The notes: a model not told the origin generated them from the sequence alone. 16,616 bases of DNA from Gammaproteobacteria bacterium (GCA_027067235.1 JALXFQ010000252.1:1-16616); one strand, 5' to 3'; numbered from the stretch's first letter, positions 6,299 to 13,745 are shown. Numbers and translations: made by a program.

Positions 6299-6732
6299 TA
6301 ATTTTCTACCTTGCCACCCGCTTTTTCGATCGCCGCTGCCGCGCCTCTGGTGGCGGTAACGCCTTTCAGGGTCACAGCCCTGTCCAGCTTGCCGGACAGT
6401 ATCACCTTGGCCTTCAGCGTGTTTTTCGGCACGATACCGGCGTCTTTAAGGGCCGGCAGGTCAATCACGTCCACCCCCGCCAGAGCCAGTTCGTGCAGGC
6501 GCACCTCGGCCTTGTAGGGCGCGCTCATGGAACGGAATCCACGCTTGGGCAAACGCCGTTGCAAAGGCATCTGACCGCCTTCAAAGCCGACTTTGCTAAA
6601 GCCGCCGGAACGGGACTTCTGGCCCTTGTGGCCACGCCCGCAGGTCTTGCCGAGGCCGGAACCGATGCCGCGCCCCACCCGTTTGGCGGCTTTTTTCGAA
6701 CCGGCCGCAGGGCTCAGATCATTCAATCTCAT
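6298..6732 (-). CDS. rplO: 50S ribosomal protein L15
   Basis: 144 residues, as in E. coli. L15 is a late-assembly 23S-binding protein with a long basic N-terminal extension. MRLNDLSPAAGSKKAAKRVG, then GSGLGKTCGRGHKGQKSRSG and FEGGQMPLQRRLPKRGF, are family signatures; the globular C-terminal half ends in a conserved Ala/Gly-rich region. It starts 2 bases after rpmD with GAGG upstream, and its TAG stop shares one base with the secY GTG. Confidence 0.98.
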   Translation of the reverse strand: MRLNDLSPAAGSKKAAKRVGRGIGSGLGKTCGRGHKGQKSRSGGFSKVGFEGGQMPLQRRLPKRGFRSMSAPYKAEVRLHELALAGVDVIDLPALKDAGIVPKNTLKAKVILSGKLDRAVTLKGVTATRGAAAAIEKAGGKVEN

Positions 6733-6734
6733 AG

Positions 6735-6923
6735 TCAGACCTCTTCTACCTTGAGCATGTAGGAAATCCTGTTGATCATGCCGCGATTCTGCGGCGTATC
6801 AATGACTTCCACAGTATGGTGCATGCGGCGCAGTCCCAGTCCGCGCGCGCAGGCCTTGTGATTCGCCAGGCGGCCATTCATGCTGCGCACCAGCGTCACC
6901 TTGATTTTCTTGTCAGCACTCAT
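6735..6923 (-). CDS. rpmD: 50S ribosomal protein L30
   Basis: 62 residues (E. coli 59). L30 is a small 23S-binding protein missing from several bacterial phyla, so its presence fits a proteobacterium. Key parts are IKVTLVRSMNGR at residues 7-18, ACARGLGLRRMHHTVEVIDTP at about 25-45 and NRGMINRISYMLKVEEV at the end. It lies between rpsE (10 bases) and rplO (2 bases). Confidence 0.97.
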   Translation of the reverse strand: MSADKKIKVTLVRSMNGRLANHKACARGLGLRRMHHTVEVIDTPQNRGMINRISYMLKVEEV

Positions 6924-6933
6924 ATCGGATCAC

Positions 6934-7461
6934 TCAAGCTGTAATGTCTTCGACTGATTTACCGCGTTTTGCGGCGACATCTTCGGGGCTGTTCATCATC
7001 TGCAGGCCCTTGATAGTCGCACGCACGACATTGATGGGGTTGCGCGAACCGATGCATTTGGCCAGCACATTGCGCACGCCCACCACTTCGAACACAGCAC
7101 GCATGGCGCCGCCGGCGATGATACCGGTACCTTCCGAGGCCGGACGCATGATCACCCTGGCCGCGCCGTGTTCACCGATGACCGGATACAGCAAGGTGCC
7201 ATCTTTCAGATTGACCGTAGTCACGCTGCGGCGCGCTTCTTCCATGGCTTTCTGAACCGCCACGGGGACTTCGCGCGCCTTGCCGCGGCCCATGCCCACC
7301 GTGCCCTTGCCGTCGCCGACAACGGTCAGCGCAGTGAAACCGAATATGCGGCCGCCCTTGACGACTTTGGCTACCCGGTTGACGTTAACCAGTTTTTCCT
7401 GAAAATCGTCTCCGGCATTGTCACGATCTCTTCTGTCTCTTCTATCTTTTTTCCCAGCCAC
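6934..7461 (-). CDS. rpsE: 30S ribosomal protein S5
   Basis: 175 residues (E. coli 167). S5 maintains decoding accuracy near the mRNA entry channel. The S5 double-stranded RNA-binding fold at about 20-85 holds KVVKGGRIFGFTALTVVGDG (residues 32-51; in E. coli changes in this loop give spectinomycin resistance) and GMGRGKAREVP. The C-terminal domain has ASEGTGIIAGGAMRAV and NPINVVRATIKGL. The start is GTG (7459-7461) with GAGGG nine bases upstream. The N-terminal 19 residues are an unusual run of Lys/Arg/Asp (KKDRRDRRDRD). Confidence 0.97.
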   Translation of the reverse strand: MAGKKDRRDRRDRDNAGDDFQEKLVNVNRVAKVVKGGRIFGFTALTVVGDGKGTVGMGRGKAREVPVAVQKAMEEARRSVTTVNLKDGTLLYPVIGEHGAARVIMRPASEGTGIIAGGAMRAVFEVVGVRNVLAKCIGSRNPINVVRATIKGLQMMNSPEDVAAKRGKSVEDITA

Positions 7462-7472
7462 TTCGGTAACCC

Positions 7473-7826
7473 TCAGAATTCCAGTCCATGTTCACGCGCG
7501 GCATCCGCCAGCGCCTTGACGCGACCGTGGTATTTGAAACCGGAACGATCGAATACGACATTGCCCACACCCGCCTTTTTGGCTTTTTCGGCAATGCTCT
7601 GACCGACTTTTTCGGCCGCCGCGATATTGCCGCCATTTTTGATTCCGGTGCGCAGTTCGCGATCCAGGGTCGATGCAGCGGCCAGCACCTTCTGGCCATC
7701 GGCATCAATCACCTGGGCATAAATATGCCGTGGCGTGCGGTGCACCGTCAGACGCGGCTGATGCAGCTCGCGAATCTTGTAGCGGGTGCGCCGGGCCCGA
7801 CGCAAGCGTTTCTGATTTTTCGTCAT
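7473..7826 (-). CDS. rplR: 50S ribosomal protein L18
   Basis: 117 residues, the E. coli length. With L5 and L25, L18 binds 5S rRNA in the central protuberance. The basic N-terminus (KNQKRLRRARRTRYKIRE) and the motifs RLTVHRTPRHIYAQVID, GKVLAAASTL-type strand (QKVLAAASTL here) and VVFDRSGFKYHGRVKALADA at the end are diagnostic. It lies 13 bases after rplF and 11 before rpsE. Confidence 0.98.
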   Translation of the reverse strand: MTKNQKRLRRARRTRYKIRELHQPRLTVHRTPRHIYAQVIDADGQKVLAAASTLDRELRTGIKNGGNIAAAEKVGQSIAEKAKKAGVGNVVFDRSGFKYHGRVKALADAAREHGLEF

Positions 7827-7839
7827 GATCTATAACCTG

Positions 7840-8373
7840 TTATTTTTTCTTCGCCTGTTTCAGCGAAATGTGCTCGTCGGCATAACGCACGCCCTTGCCC
7901 TTGTACGGCTCCGGTGGACGGATACGGCGAATTTCCGCTGCGACCTGCCCCACTTTCTGCTTGTCCACGGAAGAAATCACGATCTCGGTCTGGCTTGGCG
8001 TCTCGATCTTCACGCCTTCCGGCACGTCATAGATAACCGGATGGGAAAAGCCCAGGCTCAGGTCCAGCTTGTTGCCCTTGGCCGCTGCGCGATAGCCGAC
8101 GCCAACCACGGTCAGCTTTTTCTCAAAGCCCTGGGAAACCCCGACCACCAGGTTGTTTGCCAGCGCGCGGGTGGTACCCGACATGGCCACGGCAGCCTTG
8201 CTGTCGTTGGCGGCCACGAATTTCAGCTGGTCGCCATCCTGTTCCACCGATACCAGCGGGTTGATGGTCATGCTCGCCTCGCCTTTCGGCCCTTTGGCGG
8301 TTATCTGGTCGCCGGACAGGGTCAGCTCAACGCCCGCGGGCACTGACACCGGGTTTTTTGCAATTCTCGACAT
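7840..8373 (-). CDS. rplF: 50S ribosomal protein L6
   Basis: 177 residues, the E. coli length, from the ATG at 8371-8373 (MSRIAKNPVSVPAGVELTL). L6 lies near the factor-binding site, close to the sarcin-ricin loop, with two tandem similar domains. The C-terminal half has the conserved SHPVIYDVPEGV and the terminal RIRPPEPYKGKGVRYADE. The frame is open further upstream to 8421, but that overlaps rpsH and lacks family similarity, so I rejected the longer form. 13 bases from rpsH and 13 from rplR. Confidence 0.98.
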   Translation of the reverse strand: MSRIAKNPVSVPAGVELTLSGDQITAKGPKGEASMTINPLVSVEQDGDQLKFVAANDSKAAVAMSGTTRALANNLVVGVSQGFEKKLTVVGVGYRAAAKGNKLDLSLGFSHPVIYDVPEGVKIETPSQTEIVISSVDKQKVGQVAAEIRRIRPPEPYKGKGVRYADEHISLKQAKKK

Positions 8374-8386
8374 GGTAATTCTCGCT

Positions 8387-8782
8387 CTAGCTGACGTAGC
8401 AGATAACTTCGCCGCCCACACCGGCGGCGCGCGCAGCCCTGTCGGTCATCACGCCTTTCGAGGTGGATATGACGGCGACGCCGAGGCCGTTCCTGACCGT
8501 TGGCAGTTCGTCTTTGCCCTTGTAAACACGCAATCCGGGGCGACTGACGCGCTGCAACGTGTCGATCACCGGCTCGCCATTGAAATATTTCAGATGAATG
8601 CGCAGCTCGGACTTGCCGTCCTTTTCAGTAACAGCCAGACCCTCGATGAAACCCTCGGACTTCAGCAATTCGGCCAGCGCCAGCTTTTTCCTGGACGCCG
8701 GCATGCTGACAGTAACCTTCTCGGCACGTTGTCCATTACGGATTCGTGTCAACATGTCCGCAATGGGATCACTCATACTCAT
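8387..8782 (-). CDS. rpsH: 30S ribosomal protein S8
   Basis: 131 residues (E. coli 130). S8 binds helix 21 of 16S rRNA and, in E. coli, represses the spc operon by binding the mRNA at the rplE start. MSMSDPIADMLTRIRNGQ at the N-terminus and GVMTDRAARAAGVGGEVICYV at the end are canonical, as is RVSRPGLRVYKGKDELP in the middle. The ATG at 8782 has GGAG nine bases upstream; an internal ATG at 8776 is a less likely alternative. 24 bases after rpsN. Confidence 0.98.
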   Translation of the reverse strand: MSMSDPIADMLTRIRNGQRAEKVTVSMPASRKKLALAELLKSEGFIEGLAVTEKDGKSELRIHLKYFNGEPVIDTLQRVSRPGLRVYKGKDELPTVRNGLGVAVISTSKGVMTDRAARAAGVGGEVICYVS

Positions 8783-8806
8783 GATAGTTCTCTCCAGACC
8801 CTGTAT

Positions 8807-9112
8807 TTACCAACTGGACTTGGTGACACCGGGAACCTGCCCCATCAGTATCACTTCGCGCAACTTGTTACGCGAAAGACCGTATTTTCTGAAATAGCCG
8901 TGCGGACGCCCGGTCAGCGAACAGCGGTTGCGGCGGCGCACCCTGGCACTGTCTCTGGGCAGCTTCTGCAGTGCGTACATGGCCGCTTCACGCTGTTCGT
9001 AATCCAGACTTTCGTCCTTCACCCTTTTGCGCAATTCCGCGCGTCTGGCCGCATAACGCTGCGCCAGCCTGGCGCGTTTGGCCTCACGGGCCATCATAGA
9101 TTTTTTCGCCAT
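8807..9112 (-). CDS. rpsN: 30S ribosomal protein S14 (zinc-free form)
   Basis: 101 residues, the long proteobacterial form. S14 is a late-assembling 30S head protein. MAKKSMMAREAKRARLAQRY begins the protein; the C-terminal half carries NRCSLTGRPHGYFRKYGLSR and the ending GQVPGVTKSSW. The two CXXC pairs of the short zinc-binding form are absent. It begins 4 bases after rplE, with AAGG nine bases before the ATG inside the rplE end. Confidence 0.98.
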   Translation of the reverse strand: MAKKSMMAREAKRARLAQRYAARRAELRKRVKDESLDYEQREAAMYALQKLPRDSARVRRRNRCSLTGRPHGYFRKYGLSRNKLREVILMGQVPGVTKSSW

Positions 9113-9116
9113 ATTG

Positions 9117-9656
9117 CTATGCCTTCAATGGAAATTTGAACGCTTTCAACAAAGCGCTTGCTTCTTCATCCGTACGGGCACTGGTAGTGAACGTGATGTC
9201 CATGCCCCGAATGCTGTCAATCTTGTCATAATCAATTTCCGGAAAAACGATCTGTTCGGTGACGCCCATGGAATAGTTGCCGCGGCCGTCGAACGACTTC
9301 GGTGAAAGACCACGGAAGTCGCGAATCCGCGGAATGGCGATGCTGATCAGCCGATCCAGAAATTCATACATGCGCTCACGCCGCAAGGTCACGCTGCAGC
9401 CCACCGGCCAGCCATCGCGAATCTTGAAGCCCGCCACAGATTTTTTGGCCAGATTGACGATCGGTTTCTGACCGGCAATCAGCGCCATCTCGTTGGTCGC
9501 CACTTCAACGATTTTCTTGTTGCCGACCGCTTCGCCCAAGCCCATGTTCAGCGTTATCTTGGTAATCGCCGGGACCTGCATCACGCTCTTGTATTTGAAC
9601 TGCTCCATCAGAGAAGGAACAATCTCTTCTTTATACTTTTTTTCTAACCGTACCAT
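9117..9656 (-). CDS. rplE: 50S ribosomal protein L5
   Basis: 179 residues, the E. coli length. L5 binds 5S rRNA and contacts S13 and P-site tRNA across the subunit interface. MVRLEKKYKEEIVPSLMEQF opens it, followed by ITKITLNMGLGEA, the basic segment GQKPIVNLAKKSVAGFKIRDG and RIRDFRGLSPKSFDGRGNYS. In E. coli the start region of this gene is the S8 repressor target. Here a short hairpin with GAGG in its loop sits at the same place (9660-9675). 12 bases after rplX. Confidence 0.98.
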   Translation of the reverse strand: MVRLEKKYKEEIVPSLMEQFKYKSVMQVPAITKITLNMGLGEAVGNKKIVEVATNEMALIAGQKPIVNLAKKSVAGFKIRDGWPVGCSVTLRRERMYEFLDRLISIAIPRIRDFRGLSPKSFDGRGNYSMGVTEQIVFPEIDYDKIDSIRGMDITFTTSARTDEEASALLKAFKFPLKA

Positions 9657-9659
9657 TTC

Positions 9660-9675
9660 CGTCTATCCTCAGACG
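9660..9675 (-). promoter_or_regulatory. Hairpin presenting the rplE Shine-Dalgarno in its loop
   Basis: Minus-strand CGTCT (9675-9671) pairs with AGACG (9664-9660) around the loop GAGGAT. The loop contains the best Shine-Dalgarno for rplE, about ten bases before its ATG, and the TGA stop of rplX. In E. coli this junction is the translational operator bound by S8. I do not see the E. coli S8 site sequence here, so a regulatory role is inference only. Confidence 0.4.
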
Positions 9676-9989
9676 TCAACGACTTCGTCGTTGGATTTGT
9701 AAACACGCACCCGGGTGCCGTCTTCCAGTACCTTGATGCCTACGCGATCCGCTTTTTTGGTATGCGGGTTGTAAATCGCTATATTGGACAGCTGTATCGG
9801 CATCTCCTTTTCCAGGATGCCGCCGGCTATGCCTTTTGCCGGATTCGGCTTGGTGTGTTTCTTCACCGTATTCACGCCATCCACCAGCGCCGTGCCCTGT
9901 TCAGGAAACACCTTGATGACGGAAGACTGCTTACCCTTGTCGCGACCCGCAATAACGATAACTTCGTCGCCTTTCTTGATCTTTCTCAT
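9669..9989 (-). CDS. rplX: 50S ribosomal protein L24
   Basis: 106 residues (E. coli 104). L24 is an assembly-initiator protein that binds the 5' end of 23S rRNA near the exit tunnel. The N-terminal KOW motif is clear (KKGDEVIVIAGRDKGKQSSV at residues 5-24), followed by VDGVNTVKKHTKPNP and GGILEKEMPIQLSNIAIYNP. The C-terminus carries a KADRVGIKVLEDGTRVRVYK stretch. 11 bases after rplN, 12 before rplE. Confidence 0.98.
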   Translation of the reverse strand: MRKIKKGDEVIVIAGRDKGKQSSVIKVFPEQGTALVDGVNTVKKHTKPNPAKGIAGGILEKEMPIQLSNIAIYNPHTKKADRVGIKVLEDGTRVRVYKSNDEVVDV

Positions 9990-10000
9990 GGTCTGGTTTC

Positions 10001-10369
10001 CTACAGTACTTCAGGCGCAAGCGAGATGATTTTCATGAATTGCGCACCCCGCAATTCGCGCGTAACCGGTCCGAAAATGCGGGTACCCACCGGCTGCAGG
10101 GCCTGATTGAGCAATACGGCCGCATTGTTGTCGAAGCGGATAACCGAGCCGTCCGGACGACGTACGCCCTTGCAGGTGCGCACGACCACTGCGTCATAGA
10201 CATCGCCCTTTTTTACGCGCCCGTTAGGGATCGCTTCTTTTACGCTGACCTTGATAATATCGCCAACGCCGGCATAACGACGCTTCGAGCCGCCAAGCAC
10301 CTTGATGCACTGAACGCGTTTCGCGCCACTGTTGTCCGCTACAGACAAGTTGCTTTGCATCTGAATCAT
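10001..10369 (-). CDS. rplN: 50S ribosomal protein L14
   Basis: 122 residues (E. coli 123). L14 binds 23S rRNA and forms intersubunit bridges; it is also the docking site of the silencing factor RsfS. Conserved parts are LSVADNSGAKRVQCIKVLGG at residues 8-27, RRYAGVGDIIKVSVKEAIP, GVRRPDGSVIRFDNNAAVLL and the ending FMKIISLAPEVL. AGGA lies nine bases before the ATG. By E. coli precedent this is the first gene of the spc operon, but only 42 bases separate it from rpsQ. Confidence 0.98.
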   Translation of the reverse strand: MIQMQSNLSVADNSGAKRVQCIKVLGGSKRRYAGVGDIIKVSVKEAIPNGRVKKGDVYDAVVVRTCKGVRRPDGSVIRFDNNAAVLLNQALQPVGTRIFGPVTRELRGAQFMKIISLAPEVL

Positions 10370-10411
10370 TTTCGCTGTTCCTGTTTTACGTTATTCCGTG
10401 AAAGCGCCGAA

Positions 10412-10669
10412 TTACTGCGCCTTCTCGAGCACTTCCACCAAGCGCCAGCTTTTGGTCTTGGACAGCGGCCGGCATTCCTGAATCAGCACCGTATCGCCAA
10501 TACCACATTCATTGGCCTCGTCATGGGCGTGCATCTTGGTCGAGCGGCGAATGATCTTGTGATACAGCGGATGCTTGACGCGCCGTTCCACCAGCACAGT
10601 AATGCTTTTATCCATCTTGTTGCTGGTCACCGTTCCGGTAACCGTTCTGGCCTTGCTGTCGCCGCTCAT
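10412..10669 (-). CDS. rpsQ: 30S ribosomal protein S17
   Basis: 85 residues (E. coli 84). S17 is a primary 16S-binding protein with an OB fold that organises the 5' and central domains. TVTGTVTSNKMDKSITVLVE at about 9-28, KHPLYHKIIRRSTKMHAHDE and the end region ECRPLSKTKSWRLVEVLEKA are characteristic. Its ATG overlaps the rpmC stop by four bases (ATGA), so the two are translationally coupled. Last gene of the S10 block. Confidence 0.97.
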   Translation of the reverse strand: MSGDSKARTVTGTVTSNKMDKSITVLVERRVKHPLYHKIIRRSTKMHAHDEANECGIGDTVLIQECRPLSKTKSWRLVEVLEKAQ

Positions 10670-10863
10670 TGACCTGCTCTCTTTTCGTTCATAATCGTTT
10701 TGATACGGGCTACCTTGCGCCGCGCCTTGCTGATCTGATCCACATTGGCCAGTTGTCCGGTCGCATTCTGCATGCGCAAATTGAACAGTTCACGTGCTGT
10801 CTCTTCGAGTTCCCTGGCCATATCCTCATCGGACAGGGCACGTATTTCGCTAGCTTTTTTCAT
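10666..10863 (-). CDS. rpmC: 50S ribosomal protein L29
   Basis: 65 residues (E. coli 63). L29 is a two-helix protein at the tunnel exit, next to L23, and part of the docking site for trigger factor and SRP. Sequence reads as two helices: residues about 4-35 (ending RELFNLRMQNATGQL) and about 40-61 (DQISKARRKVARIKTIMNEK). 6 bases after rplP; the stop overlaps the rpsQ start by four bases. Confidence 0.97.
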   Translation of the reverse strand: MKKASEIRALSDEDMARELEETARELFNLRMQNATGQLANVDQISKARRKVARIKTIMNEKRAGQ

Positions 10864-10869
10864 CGTCTC

Positions 10870-11274
10870 TTACCGCGCTACAAAATTGGTTTTCACCGGC
10901 AACTTGGCACCTGCCAGGCGAAAGGCCTCACGCGCGATTTCCTCGCTCACGCCTTCCATCTCGTACAACACCTTGCCTGGCTTGACCTGGGCCACCCAGT
11001 ATTCGGGATTGCCCTTGCCCTTGCCCATGCGCACTTCCAGCGGCTTCTTGGAAACCGGCTTGTCCGGAAACACGCGTATCCAGACCCGGCCGCCACGCTT
11101 GATGTGGCGCGTCAGCGCACGCCGCGCGGCCTCGATCTGGCGCGCCGTCACGCGGCCACGCGTGGTCGCCTGCAAACCAAATTCGCCAAAGCTGACCTTG
11201 TTGCCGCGCAGCGCCATGCCGCGGTTGCGCATCTTTTGCTGTTTTCTGAATTTTGTTCTTTTTGGCTGTAACAT
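10870..11274 (-). CDS. rplP: 50S ribosomal protein L16
   Basis: 134 residues (E. coli 136). L16 is needed for A-site tRNA accommodation and late 50S maturation. MLQPKRTKFRKQQKMRNRG opens the protein; GFGEFGLQ-type strand (SFGEFGLQATTRGRVTARQI here) and VFPDKPVSKKPLEVRMGKGK follow. Arg82 corresponds to E. coli Arg81, the residue hydroxylated by the YcfD oxygenase. The C-terminus is slightly short. 12 bases after rpsC. Confidence 0.98.
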   Translation of the reverse strand: MLQPKRTKFRKQQKMRNRGMALRGNKVSFGEFGLQATTRGRVTARQIEAARRALTRHIKRGGRVWIRVFPDKPVSKKPLEVRMGKGKGNPEYWVAQVKPGKVLYEMEGVSEEIAREAFRLAGAKLPVKTNFVAR

Positions 11275-11286
11275 GTTCCTGTCCCG

Positions 11287-11970
11287 TTACGCAGCGGTCT
11301 TGCCGCCCCGGCCCTTTCGTTCCTGTTTGGCGGTTCCACCAAACTCGAATACCTCACCTTTGAAAACCCAGACCTTGATACCGATAATGCCGTAGGTCGT
11401 TTCCGCTTCCGCGGTACCGTAGTCGATATCGGCGCGCAGGGTATGCAGGGGCACCCGCCCCTCCCGCGCCCATTCGGTACGCGCTATCTCGGCGCCGTTC
11501 AGACGACCGGAGATCATGATCTTGACGCCCAGCGCGCCGGAACGCGTGGCGCCCTGTATGGCGCGGCGCATGGCGCGGCGAAACATGATGCGCTTTTCCA
11601 GTTGCTGCGCCACGTTCTCGGCAATCAGTGTTGCGTCAATTTCCGGCTTGCGCACTTCCTCGACGCCTACCTGCACCGGCGAACTGGCCAGTTTGCCCAG
11701 TTCACGGCGCAGTTTTTCGATGTCTTCGCCTTTCTTGCCGATGACGATACCGGGACGGGCGGTGAATACGGTCACATTGAGACTGCTGGACGGACGCTCG
11801 ATAACGACCTTGCTGACGGCGGCGTTTTTGAGCTTTTTCTTCAGAAAAGCACGTATGCGCAGATCTTCCGCCAGCAATTTGCCGTAATCGCGGCTATTGG
11901 CGAACCATTTGGCGTTCCAGTCGCGGATGACGCCGAGACGCATGCCATTGGGATGTACTTTTTGACCCAT
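11287..11970 (-). CDS. rpsC: 30S ribosomal protein S3
   Basis: 227 residues (E. coli 233). S3 lies at the mRNA entry channel and contributes to ribosomal helicase activity with S4 and S5. The N-terminus MGQKVHPNGMRLGVIRDWNA is conserved; the type II KH domain carries PGIVIGKKGEDIEKLRRELG with GKKG at residues 78-81. The C-terminal S3 domain includes IMISGRLNGAEIARTEWAREG. The ATG shares one base with the rplV stop (TGATG), so the pair is coupled. The tail after 210 is Lys/Arg/Gly-rich. Confidence 0.98.
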   Translation of the reverse strand: MGQKVHPNGMRLGVIRDWNAKWFANSRDYGKLLAEDLRIRAFLKKKLKNAAVSKVVIERPSSSLNVTVFTARPGIVIGKKGEDIEKLRRELGKLASSPVQVGVEEVRKPEIDATLIAENVAQQLEKRIMFRRAMRRAIQGATRSGALGVKIMISGRLNGAEIARTEWAREGRVPLHTLRADIDYGTAEAETTYGIIGIKVWVFKGEVFEFGGTAKQERKGRGGKTAA

Positions 11971-12314
11971 CAGTTTTTCCTCGTGTCGTCCGATACCGCT
12001 ACCGTAATGTGGCTGGTGCGCTTCAGTATGCGCGTGCCCCGGCCCTTGGCCCTGGCGCGAAAGCGTTTCAGGATAGGCCCTTCATCAATGCAGACCTTCG
12101 AAATGTACAATTCGTCGATATCGGCATTCTCGTTATGCTCGGCATTGGCAATGGCGGATTCCAGCGTCTTGCGCACCGGCAACGCGGCCTTCTTGTTGCT
12201 GTAGCTGAGTATCTCCAGTGCCTGATCCACCGTCTTGCCGCGAATCTGATCGGCGATCAGACGGGCCTTCTGCGGCGAGATACGGATCATTTTGGCAATA
12301 GCGTATGTTTGCAT
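11970..12314 (-). CDS. rplV: 50S ribosomal protein L22
   Basis: 114 residues (E. coli 110). L22 lines the nascent-peptide tunnel with a long beta hairpin that touches the constriction site; changes there affect macrolide sensitivity and stalling peptides. Seen: RISPQKARLIADQIRGK at residues 11-27, LESAIANAEHN at 51-61 and the hairpin at about 80-100 (GPILKRFRARAKGRGTRILK). The hairpin tip looks normal, with no insertion. 14 bases after rpsS. Confidence 0.98.
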   Translation of the reverse strand: MQTYAIAKMIRISPQKARLIADQIRGKTVDQALEILSYSNKKAALPVRKTLESAIANAEHNENADIDELYISKVCIDEGPILKRFRARAKGRGTRILKRTSHITVAVSDDTRKN

Positions 12315-12328
12315 GGTTGCAGTCCCGT

Positions 12329-12598
12329 TTAAGCTTTCTTGTTCGCCACGTGGCCCCTGTATGTCCGCGTCAGCGCGAACTCGCCCAGCTTGTGCCCCAC
12401 CATGTTCTCGTTGATGAGTATGGGCACATGCTGGCGGCCATTGTGCACCGCCACGGTCAGGCCGACGAATTCGGGCATGATGGTGGAGCGGCGCGACCAG
12501 GTCTTGATGGGCTTGCGGGAATTTTCTTCCTGCGCCTTCAGCACCTTGGCCATCAGATGATGATCAACAAATGGACCTTTTCGAATCGATCTTGGCAT
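12329..12598 (-). CDS. rpsS: 30S ribosomal protein S19
   Basis: 89 residues (E. coli 92). S19 is on the 30S head and contacts S13 and A-site tRNA. MPRSIRKGPFVDHHLMAKV, KTWSRRSTIMPEFVGLTVAV, HNGRQHVPILINENMVGHKL and GEFALTRTYRGH together cover the whole family pattern. 10 bases after rplB and 14 before rplV, standard S10-operon order. Confidence 0.98.
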   Translation of the reverse strand: MPRSIRKGPFVDHHLMAKVLKAQEENSRKPIKTWSRRSTIMPEFVGLTVAVHNGRQHVPILINENMVGHKLGEFALTRTYRGHVANKKA

Positions 12599-12608
12599 AG
12601 CTACACCG

Positions 12609-13433
12609 TTATTTGCGTCTGCGACGTACGATCATGTTGGTCGTACGCTTGTTGTTACGAGTCTTGTGGCCTTTGGTGGGCACACCCCAGGGCGTTACCG
12701 GATGGCGGCCGCCGGAAGTGCGGCCTTCGCCGCCGCCGTGCGGGTGATCCACCGGGTTCATCGCCACACCACGCACGGTGGGACGAACACCGCGCCAGCG
12801 CCTGGCGCCGGCCTTGCCAATTTTTTCCAGCGAATGCTCGGCATTACTCACCTCGCCCAGCGTCGCCCGGCAATCCACCAGAATCTTGCGCACTTCACCG
12901 GAGCGCAGGCGCAGCTGGGCATAGCGGCCTTCGCGCGCTACCAGCTGAATCGCGGCGCCGGCGGAACGGCCGATCTGGGCGCCCTTGCCGGGTTTCATTT
13001 CCACGCAATGGATGACGCTGCCCAGCGGAATGGCGCTCAGCGGCATGCAGGATCCGGTCTTGATTGGTGCATCGGGGCCGGACATGACCGAATCACCCAC
13101 TTTCAGACCTTTCGGCGCGATGATATAGCGGCGTTCACCATCGGCATACAGTACCAGGGCGATATACGCGGTGCGGTTCGGGTCATACTCGAGACGCTCG
13201 ACCACACCCTTGATGCCGTCCTTGTCACGCTTGAAATCAATAACGCGATAATGACGCTTGTGACCGCCACCACGGTGACGCACGGTGATGCGCCCGCTGT
13301 TGTTGCGTCCATTGATCTTGTTCTTTTTTTCCACCAGCGGCCAGTACGGGGAGCCCTTGTGCAGATCCGGATTCACCACCCGAACCATGCCACGGCGACC
13401 CGGTGACGTTGGTTTTGCCTTGACGATAGCCAT
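12609..13433 (-). CDS. rplB: 50S ribosomal protein L2
   Basis: 274 residues (E. coli 273). L2 is a primary 23S-binding protein needed for subunit association and peptidyl transferase activity. The N-terminal OB domain includes GRNNSGRITVRHRGGGHKRH at residues 42-61; the SH3-like domain follows to about 200. The signature MNPVDHPHGGGEGR at 225-238 includes His230, equivalent to the functionally critical His229 of E. coli. The basic C-terminus NKRTTNMIVRRRRK is normal. 12 bases after rplW. Confidence 0.99.
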   Translation of the reverse strand: MAIVKAKPTSPGRRGMVRVVNPDLHKGSPYWPLVEKKNKINGRNNSGRITVRHRGGGHKRHYRVIDFKRDKDGIKGVVERLEYDPNRTAYIALVLYADGERRYIIAPKGLKVGDSVMSGPDAPIKTGSCMPLSAIPLGSVIHCVEMKPGKGAQIGRSAGAAIQLVAREGRYAQLRLRSGEVRKILVDCRATLGEVSNAEHSLEKIGKAGARRWRGVRPTVRGVAMNPVDHPHGGGEGRTSGGRHPVTPWGVPTKGHKTRNNKRTTNMIVRRRRK

Positions 13434-13445
13434 AATTCAGTCTCG

Positions 13446-13745
13446 CTACTGCTGCATGCCGAGGAAGTCCAGATCCTGGCCTTCTTTCAGCGTGACATAT
13501 GCCTTTTTGATGTGGTTGCGTCGTCCCATGCGGCGACCAAAGGCCTTTTGCTTGCCCTTGATGCGCACAGTACGAACCGACTCCACTTCAACATCGAACA
13601 TCGCGCTCACCGCCTGCCGGATCTGCTTCTTGGTGGCATCGGTGCGCACCTTGAAGACGATCTGGCGATGGCGGTCAGCCAGACGTGTACTTTTCTCGGA
13701 AATGTGAGGCGCCAGTATCAGCGCCGCCAGGTCTGCGTTATTCAC
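13446..13745 (-). CDS. rplW: 50S ribosomal protein L23
   Basis: 99 residues (E. coli 100). L23 sits at the tunnel exit and is the main docking site for trigger factor and SRP. APHISEKSTRLAD near residues 13-25, VRTDATKKQIRQAV, the long loop with KGKQKAFGRRMGRRNHIKKA and the end AYVTLKEGQDLDFLG fit the family. The start is GTG (13743-13745), with AGGGGTG five bases upstream; no ATG, GTG or TTG lies between it and the conserved region. It overlaps the end of rplD by eight bases. Confidence 0.97.
   Translation of the reverse strand: MNNADLAALILAPHISEKSTRLADRHRQIVFKVRTDATKKQIRQAVSAMFDVEVESVRTVRIKGKQKAFGRRMGRRNHIKKAYVTLKEGQDLDFLGMQQ

Noticed and set aside
8374..8421. N-terminal extension of L6
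   Set aside because: The 16 extra residues overlap rpsH and precede the canonical MSRIAKNPV start; not conserved in type.
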